From NCBI GenBank assembly GCA_032622095.1, contig CP136067.1:63746893-63810892 (forward strand): a stretch of DNA of 64,000 nt, in the 5' to 3' direction. The position numbers and the translations under genes are program-made. Positions 48,895 to 59,465 of the stretch are shown in pieces. Source of the DNA: Siphonodentalium dalli (lineage: Eukaryota > Mollusca > Scaphopoda > Gadilida > Siphonodentaliidae). The notes beneath the pieces were generated by a model. That model was not told where the DNA came from. It did no database searches and saw only the letters and a list, made by a program, of their open reading frames with translations. Position 1 is the stretch's first letter. Each line of letters starts with the position of its first letter.

Positions 48895-49843
48895 TTTCAG
48901 TGTGTAAGTGTCTGCTATACGAAATCAGGGTTGGTGATTTTTTTGATTTTTTTAAATAAATCAAAAAAATCAATTTATTTGATTTAAATCAAGATTTTTT
49001 TGATTTAAATCGATTTATTTGATTTTTTTTTCTAAATGTTATGAAAATATGTAATTGTGCAATTTCTCTGATAAATGAAGGTTCTGAAACGTGTTGCTTA
49101 TTATATCCAAGGCTGGATTAATCATAATTCTGTGATTTTTTTATTATTTTTTGTATACCAATGAAACACATATCATGGCAGTACAGATATAGCGACCATG
49201 TGCTTTATGCATACACTTGGGTCCATGTGGGTTCCAATGTTGTGATATCTGGAAAGGTAGACCTGTGCTTAAACTTCTACTAATAAATTTAGTCAAATTT
49301 AGATGAAAACTGAATATTTTATCAATCACGTTTGCTCTCAGTGACTTGAGGACATACGTTAATCACACTATATATCAAGTATAGGCACTGGACAGCTAGA
49401 GTAGTTAGATGGTAGAGTATATGGTAGAGCTATACTCAGTTAGCATTTACATGTAGGCAATGAGAAAAGGGGGAAAGAAAATTAAACAGTGTATAGTGAG
49501 GCGTGCTGAATCTGAGTGTATACACTGTAGTTGCAAACAATACGAACAATGATATAAAGCGGAACAGGCCATTGCTGAAACAGTAAATACGGTACCATGC
49601 TGTATGCCTGTAATTACTGTACAGTTTCATATCTATTAACCAATTTGTATATTGTTTAATCATACTCATGTTTTAGTTTACAGAAAACCCGTTAAATATT
49701 GCATTTCTTGACACTTTATCATTATTTTAAAAAATTTGATCGCTTGATTTAAATCAGCCAACCCTGTAAACGAAATATCTATTATATTTATTAAAATAGT
49801 ATATTTCATATAGAGACACGTTCCACACTGAACTATGTGGTAG
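48895..49843. repeat. DIRS internal complementary region, split by hAT insertion
   Basis: 48895–48925 (TTTCAGTGTGTAAGTGTCTG) plus 49769–49800 is the inverse of the outer left end of the element (48539–48595). The following 49801–49843 (TATTTCATATAGAGACACGT, ACACTGAACTATGTGG) is the inverse of the outer right end (55100–55148). The two are fused at ATAGTAT/TATTTC, which is the circle junction expected in DIRS replication. An 841-bp hAT element splits it. Confidence 0.88.
48926..49766 (-). mobile_element. hAT miniature element inserted in DIRS ICR
   Basis: Ends CAGGGTTGG and CCAACCCTG, with runs of the self-complementary word GATTTAAATC near both ends. Flanks TACGAAAT and (TA)AACGAAAT form a duplication with one mismatch. 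Same family as 51634–52538 but opposite orientation. No transposase. Confidence 0.85.
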
Positions 49844-49881
49844 AATGCAAGCCTAGGAGGTGGCCACGAGACTAAAAGAAA

Positions 49882-51564
49882 CTAATTGTGAATGATCTGT
49901 TGAGCCGCGACCAAGGGACCCAAACGATAGATGGAATTGGAATGCGTTTGTAGGTCCCGAAGGTAGAATGTTGCAAAAGTAGAGGGTTGTGACCAATAAG
50001 CGGCCGACATGATGTCCCGTAATGCTACAGAGTTCCGGTAAGCCCATGACGAAGCCACTGCCCGAACTTCATGAGCTCTAATATGCAGGAGTTGTCGATG
50101 GTGGGGTGCAATATCTTCGTATGCCATAACGATGGTTCGTTTAATCCAACGTGAAATGGCCCGAGCAGAGATGTCCTTAAACCGGGTGGTGAGTGGTAAG
50201 AATAATCTTGTCTGTCCTTGCCGCCTTGTTTTTGATCTTCGTAAGAATATCTTGAGGGCCCTGACAGGGCAAAGGTGTTGATCGGCAGACTGAGGTAAGG
50301 CTGGAATACGAATGACAGCGGGATATTGGTGAGGTAGTTGATTTTTGGCAAGAAATCCAGGATGTGGAAGAAGTTCAGCAGCATCATTGGATATGCGCAA
50401 ACATCCCTCAGACACTGACAGTGCATGAATCTCACTAACACGCCTAGCGGAGGCGAAGGCTACAAGGAATACAGTCTTTAGTGTGAGATTGGTGTAAGAA
50501 CACAAGTTCAGAGGTTCGAAGAGGTTACCGCCAAGGAATGTTAGCACCCATCCTAAATTCCATTGAGGAGAAAGGGAACGACTTCTAGGTCGAGACAGAG
50601 AAAAACTAGCCATTAAATCAGATAGAACATGGCAGGTTCCTATCCATTTAATACCGGCGTGTCGAAAAGTACGCGATAACATTGAGCGATATCCCTTGAT
50701 TGTAATTGGGGACAGCTGTTTGTGTTCAAACAGGTGTTGTAGAAAATTGGCAAATGTTCGTCGTGATGGTTTGGCAAAATCAATGTCCTTGGAAATGCAC
50801 CAAGCGGTGTAAATATTCCAGCGAGACTGGTATACCTTCATAGTGGATGGGCGCCTCGAGTGAGTAATGCTGTCCACGACTGCTCGGGAAAATCCCCGCC
50901 TTTGTAGGCAGGACCGCACAAAAGACATGCGTGAAGGCGGAGGCTGGCGGGAAATTGGTGCAGAACCAGAGGATTGCCTTGCCCCAGCAGATCTGCATTC
51001 GGAGGAAGCCGAAGTGGAGGAGATTGTAACAGAGGTCTTAACATGGTGGTCCATGATCGAACTGGGTCCAGAGGACATATGAGGATCATTTTGCAATTGG
51101 ACGACGTGATCTTTTGTAAGACCCGAGGCACCAGAGCCGACGGAGGGAAGGCATATACGAACTTGTGGTCCCATGATAGGCACATCGCATCCACTGCTGA
51201 GGCCCTGGGATCTGGACACGGAGAAACGAACTTTGGAAGTTGGGCATTGAAACGGGTGGCGAACAAGTCCACCTCCGGCCGGCCCCAAAGAGAACAGATC
51301 TTCGAGAAAATCTGGGGATTGAGAGACCATTCCGTGGCAAGAACTGTACCTTTTCGAGAGAGAGCGTCCGCTATGACATTCAAAGATCCTGGTATATGAC
51401 GAATGGAAAGATGTATGTTGCGATTCTGACACCAGTCCAGGATCATTAGGGTCATGGCACACAACTGAGGGGAGTGTGTCCCGCCCTGTCGTTTTATGTA
51501 ACTGACCACAGTTGAATTGTCGGATAGGATCAGAACGTTGAGAGATGTCAAGATGTGGTGCCAA
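49882..51564 (-). CDS. DIRS tyrosine recombinase ORF
   Basis: 560 open codons. The first ~190 overlap the RNase H ORF in another frame and may not all be translated. The recombinase proper runs from about residue 210: an SAM-like N-terminal helix region (STMKVYQSRWNIYTAWC), first catalytic Arg in ASARRVSEIHAL, the HEVRA box (His and second Arg), a conserved Trp in AAYW, and the catalytic Tyr in TFATFYLRDL. All expected catalytic residues are present and the frame is uninterrupted. It would integrate the cDNA circle by strand exchange. Confidence 0.9.
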   Translation of the reverse strand: MAPHLDISQRSDPIRQFNCGQLHKTTGRDTLPSVVCHDPNDPGLVSESQHTSFHSSYTRIFECHSGRSLSKRYSSCHGMVSQSPDFLEDLFSLGPAGGGLVRHPFQCPTSKVRFSVSRSQGLSSGCDVPIMGPQVRICLPSVGSGASGLTKDHVVQLQNDPHMSSGPSSIMDHHVKTSVTISSTSASSECRSAGARQSSGSAPISRQPPPSRMSFVRSCLQRRGFSRAVVDSITHSRRPSTMKVYQSRWNIYTAWCISKDIDFAKPSRRTFANFLQHLFEHKQLSPITIKGYRSMLSRTFRHAGIKWIGTCHVLSDLMASFSLSRPRSRSLSPQWNLGWVLTFLGGNLFEPLNLCSYTNLTLKTVFLVAFASARRVSEIHALSVSEGCLRISNDAAELLPHPGFLAKNQLPHQYPAVIRIPALPQSADQHLCPVRALKIFLRRSKTRRQGQTRLFLPLTTRFKDISARAISRWIKRTIVMAYEDIAPHHRQLLHIRAHEVRAVASSWAYRNSVALRDIMSAAYWSQPSTFATFYLRDLQTHSNSIYRLGPLVAAQQIIHN

Positions 51565-51623
51565 TGTTGAAGTGCTAGAAGAACAGCAAGCAATTCCTTC
51601 ACATTGATGTGCGAGTTCAGCAT
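50838..51623 (-). pseudogene. DIRS RNase H and C-terminal domain (3' part of RT ORF)
   Basis: Continues the RT ORF after the hAT insertion. It begins HINVKELLAVLLAL, has SDNSTVVSYIKRQGG and RHIPGSLNVIADALSR (RNase H), then a DIRS-conserved region with EVDLFATRFNAQLPKF and DAMCLSWDHKF, likely the Dam-methylase-like domain reported in DIRS proteins. Phase matches the upstream part once the insertion and one target copy are ignored. It overlaps the recombinase ORF in another frame, a usual DIRS feature. Confidence 0.82.
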
Positions 51624-51625
51624 GG

Positions 51626-52546
51626 ATAGGGGCCAGGGTTGGCTGATTTAAATCAAGCGATTTAAATCATTGATTTAAATCAAGATTTAAATCAATGATT
51701 TTTTTCAAAAAAATCATTGATTTAAATCAAAAATTTTGAAATGATTGCAAAAAGTCAAGAACTTGCAATATCTAACAAGGTTTTTGTAAACTATAACATG
51801 ATTATGATTAAACAATATACAACATTGGATAATAGATATCAAATTGTGCAGTAATTGTCAACCCTATAGAAACTACAGGCATGCTGCATGGTACCGTGAT
51901 TACTGCTCCAGCAATGGCCTGTTCAGCTTAACATTGTTAGTATTATTTGAAACTACAATCAGATTCAGCATTAAACTATTGAATTTCCTTTCCTTTTCTG
52001 ATTGCTGTACATGTAATTGGCAACCGAGTAATTCTACCATATACTCTGCCAACTACCGGTACTCTAGTTGTCTAATGTCTATACTTGATATATGGTGTGA
52101 TTATGCCCTCAAGTCATTGAGGAGCAAACGCGATTGATAATATATTCAGTTTTCAGCTAAAATTTACTAAATTTATGAGTAAATCTTTAAGCACAGGTCT
52201 ACCTATCCAGATATGACAACATTGGAACTCATATGGACCTAAGTGTATGCATTATTAAAGTACATGATCACTATATCAGTACTGCCATGATATTTGTGTT
52301 TGATAGGTATACAAAAAAATAATAAATAATAATAGAATTCGGATTAATCCAGTCTTGGATATAATAAGCAACACCTTTTAGAATCTTCATGTATCAAAGA
52401 CATTGCACAATTGCATATTTTCATAACAATTAGGAAAAAAATCAAAAAAATCGATTTAAATCAAATAAATCTGATTTAAATCAAATAAATCGATTTTTTT
52501 GATTTATTTAAAAAAAATCAAAAAAATCACCAACCCTGATAGGGGC
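51626..52546 (+). mobile_element. hAT miniature element inserted in DIRS RNase H
   Basis: Element 51634–52538 with CAGGGTTGG / CCAACCCTG ends and an exact 8-bp duplication ATAGGGGC at 51626–51633 and 52539–52546. GATTTAAATC words crowd both ends. About 905 bp; shares its interior with the 48926–49766 copy. It splits the RT/RNase H frame. Confidence 0.93.
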
Positions 52547-53600
52547 CATTGGCCCGAAACAGTGTGGTGCGATGGTAGTAATACAGCACCCCAGCCCTGT
52601 AGACTGGAATCTGTCGTTATCGTCATGACTGGGGGAGGAGAATTCAAGGGAACTCCTTGCATTAGCCATTCCATTTCTGTCCACTGAAGAATGTGACAAG
52701 TTATTGAGTCGACAACTGAGATCCGCATCTCCATAGGATCGTAAGCCGGATTCCACTGAGATAGAAGATACAGTTGTAGTGGTCGTAATCGAGCCTGACC
52801 GAGTGGAATTAATTGGCATGCAGCATTGGCTAGTCCCAGAAGCCGCATGAAACTGCATGCGGAGATGGTCTCCTGCTGGAGAGTCCAACTGGCCTGCACT
52901 TGAATAGTCGAGGCCCTGGGCAGAGGAAGCGAAACCAGATTCAGATGAGTTTGGAAATGCATACCCAGATGTGCGAAGTCCTGCGAGGGAATCAGACTGG
53001 ACTTTTCCTGATTTATCAGGAAGCCGAGCTGTGACAAGAGACTGAGAAGGTCGTCTAAGTCTTCGGCTAGAACTGAGGGGTCTGTGTGGTTCAGATAAAG
53101 ATCGTCCAAGTACCCCATGACCACTGCTCGTGCAGTTCGTCGAAAGAAAGCGAGGACAGACTCCATAGTGCGGCAGAATGCCTATGGGCTCAGGTTGAGT
53201 CCGAATGGGACTGTGCGATACTGATAGACAACACCTTGGTATGAGAAACGAAGATACCGACGAGACGCGCTCTGTATCAAAAGATGGGTGTAAGCGTCCT
53301 GTAGGTCGACACTGACCCCGAATGAATGAGGGCGGGTAGCAGCCCGCACGGTCGCTGGAGTATCCATTGAAAAACGAGGAGGACTGAGAAACTTGTTCAG
53401 AGATGACAGGTCGATAACTGGTCTGAATTTCCCGTTCTTCTTGGAGACAGTGAAAATTCGGGAGTAGAAACCTGGAGTGGCCACGTTGTCCACTACCTCC
53501 ACAGCCTGATTGTGGACTAGAGCAAGTACATGTATTTCCTCGTGCAGCACTCGTGCCCGATGTTGTGGGCTTAACAGGAAATGGAAGCTGAAGGCAACCT
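52547..53600 (-). pseudogene. DIRS reverse transcriptase (5' part), one stop
   Basis: Frame containing RARVLHEEIHV, FRPVIDLSSLNKF (RT motif 1–2), GVSVDLQDAYTHLLI (motif A with catalytic Asp), VPFGLNLSP (motif B region) and MGYLDDLYL (YxDD at about 53101–53112), followed by thumb-like and early RNase H sequence ending TTDSSLQGWGAVL. An in-frame TAG at 53182–53184 interrupts motif B just after NLSP, and the 3' end is cut by the hAT insertion. The true start is unclear; similarity extends upstream of 53550. Confidence 0.88.
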
Positions 53601-53763
53601 TTGTCGAAATTCAAATGCTTAGTGTGAACCTCGTCGTGCAATAACGTGTTGAAGTGATGGAATGTACTTTCAACAAGAGGTGATTGAGGAAGGGAACGTG
53701 GTTCCGCCTTCTCACTCTGTTTCCCACCAAGCATGTTATCGACGCTGGAAGATATGCGAGGTT

Positions 53764-54786
53764 TTACGACACTTTTGGGAAGAGGACACTTTTGGGAAGT
53801 GGACACTTATCCCGAGGAAGAAGTTTATACAAGAGACCAACCGTGTCCTCAAAAGGACGTTCCGTCTGAATGTCAGAATCCCCTTCCGACAATGGGTCCT
53901 CGTTGGAGCCATTGTCGGACTGAGATTCTTCCTCATCGTCAACAAAGCCTTCCGACGCCATGGGATGCAGAGAAAGTATGTCATGCTCGACGCTAGCAGC
54001 AGAACCCCCAGCATCCAGTTGGGATACGGTAATAGAGGGAGGCCTACTCTGGGAATGGCTCGATCGAGGAACGAATTCTCTCGCATTAGGATTTAATGTG
54101 CTATTCCCCACCCAATTTGCCCCCGGAAAACCTGACGCAAAATTAGGTGCCCAGGGAGGATATGCTGCGCCCCAAGGCCAAACGGGTGGAGGATAGAAAT
54201 TGGGAGGAGCCATTTGACCAGAGGAAGCCCCCCCGCCGTATCCCCCAAATGCAGGTGGTCCCGACCAGGCTGGCATAAATGCCGAAGGCATACTACTATG
54301 ATCCCATGACGGCGGAGGAGCAGGCCCGGATGCATCCTCTTTACGAGGTATTACAATTCCAGGGGATCGACTGGACCCCATCTTTTGGAGATTGGGGCCA
54401 CTGCACCATGGGGAAGAGTAAGAAGGCCTGTTGGCTGGTGCGCGCTGTGCGTCACGTGACATCGGCTCTTCCCCATCCAGAACAGCCGCCAAAGGCGCGG
54501 GTGCCGGGGCGTCCGCCCGAGATGATTGGTTGACCGAACCATCTATTGCAGCACCCGGCCTACCACTGGTTCGTACCGCCGTAGCAGGACCGGGGGGGCC
54601 AGAACTGGTCCTGCCAGAGCTGAAGACTGGTGCGGATTGCTCGATGTTTTGTATCATCGACCAACGTGCCCTCACCCAACTCCTACAAGAGGAGCAGCGG
54701 TTGGTCGACGAGCAACCCGCACACAACACACAAGGTGTGTGGCCGTCGAAATCCATTTTTGCGCGACCGCAAGCAAGACAAGACAT
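53764..54786 (-). pseudogene. DIRS ORF1 (Gag-like)
   Basis: 340 codons from MSCLACGRAKMD. The N-terminus has a Cys-rich C-x2-C...H..C-x2-C-x2-C...C-x2-C pattern typical of DIRS ORF1 proteins. A long Pro/Gly/Ser-rich middle (about residues 140–230) follows, then an acidic stretch (DDEEESQSDNGSNEDPLSEG). Near the end a 17-bp tandem duplication (GACACTTTTGGGAAG-type unit at about 53768–53801, plus-strand reading) shifts the frame. After it, the frame beginning at 53806 continues in phase, so the original protein was longer. Confidence 0.78.
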
Positions 54787-54879
54787 GAGCGTCTTGTAAG
54801 TGATTTAATTTTATAAAAGTAAGGTTGTAATTAAGACAAAGTTCCCTGTACGTCCGATCGTAAACAGCGTAAAGGAGAA

Positions 54880-55148
54880 AAAGACAGATCTTACCTGTGA
54901 ATTCCAATTTATAGGTGAGATCACGTGGCCAAGAGATAAAAGGTTGCTTCCGGTTACATATTACAACTTCCGGTTCACAACTTCCTGTATAACCGGAAGT
55001 TGTAATTTCGTACCGAAGAAATTTAGTACCAATTTATATGATAACCGCTAAGGCAAGGTTCTCCCATACGTTTTGACTCGAGACATACACGCAAAGCGAA
55101 TACCTACCACATAGTTCAGTGTGGAACGTGTCTCTATATGAAATATAC
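54880..55148 (-). promoter_or_regulatory. DIRS 5' terminal repeat: likely promoter and splice donor
   Basis: Read on the minus strand: four ETS-type words (TTCCGG or GGAAG) between about 55000 and 54945, a CACGTG E-box (about 54922–54927), CTATAAATTGG (TATA-like) and, 10–15 bp further, CACAGGTAAGATC, a strong splice-donor match. This order suggests transcription start within the repeat and possible leader splicing. The outer ~30 bp differ from the left repeat. Confidence 0.55.
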
Positions 55149-55985
55149 CGATATTTCAAGATTGTCTCGGGGTACGCTCCAATATAAGTATGGACATCAA
55201 ATAACTTTCTATAGTTTTGCCGAAGAACTACATCACTGTCATCACATGCTTGATTGTGAATCGATACGTTCATATATAGATACATTTGCATTCCAAGGAG
55301 CGTCAAGCAGACAAGTGGAATACGTAAGCAACGATGTGCATATCTAATTTGCTCCCATGCATATCATGGTGCATATGGATGGATATGAACATCTGCTTTG
55401 TTGTTCTACGCATATTTTGCAGATATCCATCACAGACACACCGAACATCTAGTTTGGTCGCAATCGATGAAAATTAAGCCACCAAAGCAGCTGCCAAAGG
55501 TTGACATTTAATTTACCCATACACGTTTGCATGTCAAGTTAAAATAATGTAATATTGTAAACTTCTATAACCTTAACGCTCCCAGCACTTTAAGTTGGAC
55601 TAATCACTAATACGTCCAACCATTTATATGATGCACCATTGTTTCCCTTGTCCAAATCTACTGACGTTAGTTAGAGAATCTGTCATTGAGTGGAATTGCA
55701 CATTTGATACACCATCCATCATAAATGACATCTAAAATGACCTCTTCTTGAGTATAGTTCATGCTAAATGTTTCACACAAACTCCAAGCAATGTCTATGA
55801 ATGAAACCTACATAACGAGTTTCTGATTGAAAAATGTTAACGTATACCACGTGAAACCATGACAAAAATGCGATTGCGAGGTGGAATGGGTTGGATACCT
55901 GCCTCCTCATCCGATCACGGGTTGTACTGCCCTCACGCTCACAACAAATATTGACATCTAAAGTATAAGTGGTAGTGTTGATATT
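55149..55985. other. Right flank of DIRS, no recognised gene
   Basis: About 0.8 kb with no recognisable coding sequence or repeat. A 75-codon minus-strand ORF near 55773–56000 has no domain. Confidence 0.45.
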
Positions 55986-56851
55986 TAAGGGGCGCTCCAC
56001 TCGTCAAATATTCAAAAATATATTTTTTAAAAGGCAAGTTAACAGAATTTCATCCCTGCTTGCTATTCAACATAGAGACAATAGAATTAACCCCAACATG
56101 TGCTATAAGTTGGTCATTATGATTTAATAGAAATTATAAAAAATATTTACAAAGTTCCAAAATATATTTTGCAGCAATAATCACATATATGCAAACATTA
56201 TAATACCATCTGGAAGATGCATGTCTGCAGCGTGCAGTGAACACTGTTCTGCACAGTTAGCATAAACTTGCAGAAATGTAATTTGATCTGCATGTAAACA
56301 AAAAACATGTGTTTTTGTTTTGATATGGATACCCAATTCATCACATACAATACAAATTTGTTCCAGGAACCATAAATAACATTTGTGTCTTTTGCCACCT
56401 ATACTGACAACTTATATGCTAAGCCTATCATAATATGTGTTGTATAGTCAGTCCGTATAGTCCTGAAACCATCCAAAGACAGAATTGTGTTTTATGTGAA
56501 TCGGGTTTTCATATCAAAACAAAAATACATGCTTTCTGTTTAAATGTAGATCAAAGTACATTCCTGCAAGTTTGATGCTAACTGCAAACATTGTGCATCT
56601 CCCATATGCATGGTATTATAAGGTTTGTATAAATGTGTTTTTCTTTATAACGATTTCTTGGAAATTGTTTTGGATATATTTTTTATAATTTCTATTAAAT
56701 CATAATGACCAACTTATGTCACATCTTGGGGTTAATTGTATTGTCTCTATGTATCATAGTTAGAGGAAATACAAGCAGGGATGAAATCCTGTTAACTTGT
56801 CTTTTTTTAAATAGAATTTTGAAGAATTGACGAATGGAGCGCCCCCCCTAA
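55986..56851. mobile_element. TAA-flanked element with long (~190 bp) inverted repeats
   Basis: TAA (55986–55988) then GGGGCGCTCCACTCGTCAA; the inverse (with extra Gs) ends at 56848, followed by TAA. Inverted similarity continues through AGCAGGGATGAAAT, GAGACAATA-AATTAACCCC and AAATCATAATGACCAACTTAT to about 56160 and 56660. The 3-bp duplication fits PIF/Harbinger; a foldback origin is also possible. Interior non-coding. Confidence 0.75.
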
Positions 56852-57593
56852 CGACTATTTTTCGACGAAGCAGAATCTTGGCAGGTGATCAATATAACAT
56901 GCAAAGGGTTCCTAATCGCAACCACTCCGCATTATATCATTGTTGATAGAAAATGTGTGCTATACATGTATGTGGCACACGGGTGGCATTTTATATATTC
57001 GAAAACATGGGCATATATAGGATGAGTTTAAAAACCATATTCCAAACACGTATAACAACCAAAAGCAACGAAACTTACCACCTTGTATACAAAAGTTTTT
57101 GGAAAAACTGTACCAAAACGCTACTTTTTGACAAAATATATATCCACCCATTAATACTGCATGCGACAGAACAAAATATGCTTCCGCGCGTCGTAGTCAT
57201 TAGCAGTATTGTCAGGCTATAACTTGCGATTGAATTAGGTATAGGGATCATTCATTGGTAACAATTTAGCAGTTTAAGTGGCTGTTGTGTCATTGGCGTT
57301 CATGGCATGCCCCTGTTTTTCTATTCGTTGAAGTGCACTGTTAAAATATGAGCTCACTTCCAGACAGGATCTCCAACATCTACAACATAAATACATTTAT
57401 GCGATAATGCCTCCGACCCACAACCTGTGGGTACATGACAGCTGATACAAATTAAAAAGGAGTTAATTTCAGGGTGGTCCTCAAACCCTACGAACAAAAT
57501 TATAAACATCAGATATGTGACATGTCCACAAATTCCAAACAATTAACTGCGATGGTGCACTCGGACCCTCTTAAACAACGTTAAACATCGGAG
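56852..57593. other. 0.7 kb without recognised gene
   Basis: Nothing recognisable beyond short overlapping ORFs. Confidence 0.4.
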
Positions 57594-57981
57594 GTGTCAC
57601 CCAGGGACCAGCCTAGGGTCAAAATATAGGGAGAAGTGACTTCTCCCTCTTGGAAAAATAAGGTGAAGTGAGGGCTTACCAGGGAGAAGTGGAGCGTTAG
57701 TGCGACTATTTGTCGCTAGTAACTATTCATTAGAACTGATTATTTTAGCTGTTATTATTGTCGACAATAGATTTTCTACATGGGTGAGGATAAACTGGAA
57801 GTGTTAAGCTGAGCAGTAGATCATCCAGTCACCAATTCTTCAGGGAGATTAAAAATTTAACTAAAAAAAATTTTTTTAGGGAGACATCCACTTCTCCCTG
57901 ACGTCATTTCAGGGAGACTTGAGGCCACACAGGGCGACTATTTCGCCCACGTCGCCCCCTAGGCTGGTCCCTGGTGTCACC
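57594..57981. mobile_element. hAT miniature element with perfect 8-bp TSD
   Basis: Element 57602–57973 begins CAGGGACCAGCCTAGGG and ends CCCTAGGCTGGTCCCTG, flanked by GTGTCACC at 57594–57601 and 57974–57981. Inside, AGGGAGA and CTTCTCCCT words repeat on both strands. 372 bp, non-coding. Confidence 0.9.
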
Positions 57982-59350
57982 AACTCCTGGAACTCTAACA
58001 TATTCAACATTGGGGTCGCACTTAGACCCTAAACAAAGATAAACATCTTATGTAATGTAGTTATCCTCACACCATAAATTAAATTTAATCGTTTAGCTGG
58101 TCCAGAAGCGACAAATGGTGTTGGTCTTATTACTGCGAGATTTTTTAACATTATTAAACAGCCATCATGGCCAAATGATCTGGTACTGGAATAAAGAATG
58201 GCAGCGTTATAAACATTTTAGGTCGAGATTTACAAATTTCCAATAATAAGTTACACGTCCAGCCTTCATAATTGGCTACGGCAATCAGCATTGCCGAAGC
58301 AATTTGCTGAAGCAAACTGGGCCACGGCATACTGTTGCCGTAGCGGATTGCCGAAGCCAAACAATCTGAATTAAGAGGGCTGCACGTCCATTTTGACACA
58401 TAGCCATTTGAATGCATCATCATTACTGTATAGAATCACTAATTACGGAGTTGAGTGGGTTAAATAGTGATGTACTGTATAACTGGAATCCATCACTAAT
58501 TATCCCATTAAACTATACATACATGGTTGGTATAGAGCAATGTACATGTATATCGGGCAGCATTCTGATGATGCCATTATTTAATCACAATGGACGGCTG
58601 AAATATATGAGGAAGTCTAGTATCCGTTGGTCGCGCAAACATTAGAAATAGAATTTTCGGGATCAACGTTGGTTGACATCATGGTTGTTTTCTCGGTCAA
58701 ACTCTGGCATATAACATCGGTAGGTAAGTCTGGTTGCTGAATAGCAGAACAGGTACTCAGTTCCACTTTGTCCGATGTTACGTAATATCGTATTTATAAT
58801 ACAGTTACGCTTTGATCGATGTGACCAAAAAATTACTCAGAATTGTCACATCGACCAAAGTTGCACAGAAAAGTACCACCATAACAGCATATCAAACATA
58901 TTGGAACTGATATATGTATCACAAATAACTGATGACAAAAAATATCTAAGCAAATAAACTATAAGACAAATAACGAAGCAAGATACAACATCGGGCATAA
59001 GCGCATCGGATAGAGCTTGACAATTTACCCCGGGTGAGTATGGTTCGGACGTTTCGTACCACTAGGCCACTTAGAACAAGTTGGAACTGAGGTGACGATT
59101 TGGCAAATTATCTCATTCCTTTTCGAAGTGCCTATCATCTACTGAAGTTGGATCCTACCACAGGCCATAAATTGTGTCTCATTGAGGCATTGTGCCCCAT
59201 CCATGTAACTCGCTGAAAGTCAAGCATACATAAACCTCTATAAATATTAATAAATCAGATGTGGCTATGTGAAAAATGCAATAAATCCCTGTTTCCATAA
59301 AAATGTATTCAGTATTATATGTAAATTTATCCAATAAAGATATTTTCCCC
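57982..59350. other. 1.4 kb without recognised gene
   Basis: A dyad-rich stretch at 58270–58350 repeats TTGCCGAAGC/GCTACGGCAA words on both strands. Otherwise nothing recognisable. Confidence 0.4.
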
Positions 59351-59465
59351 TTAAAGGTCCTCAATCCGAATCAATAGTCCCCATATCATCAGATTCCAAC
59401 AACAACAAGATTTTTTGAAATGCCGCTTCAGTTGACAGAATTGATTAATTGCTCGAAAATAATGC

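Larger units (their letters stand above)
48539..55148 (-). mobile_element. DIRS-type tyrosine-recombinase retrotransposon
   Basis: A nearly complete element in minus orientation: 5' terminal repeat at the right, then Gag-like ORF, RT/RNase H ORF, overlapping tyrosine recombinase ORF, internal complementary region, and inverted 3' terminal repeat at the left. DIRS elements replicate through a circle that the recombinase integrates, so they have no integrase and no target duplication. Two hAT miniature elements (841 and 905 bp) are inserted; without them it is about 4.86 kb. Gag and RT each carry a disabling lesion. Confidence 0.93.

Noticed and set aside
52508-53806. 432-codon minus-strand ORF across the RT region
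   Set aside because: Only its beginning matters, as the frameshifted end of Gag. Over the RT region it is out of frame with clear RT motifs and is Ser-rich shadow sequence.
53662-54816. Plus-strand ORFs of 60–144 codons opposite DIRS ORF1
   Set aside because: Antisense shadows of a GC-rich coding region; no domains.
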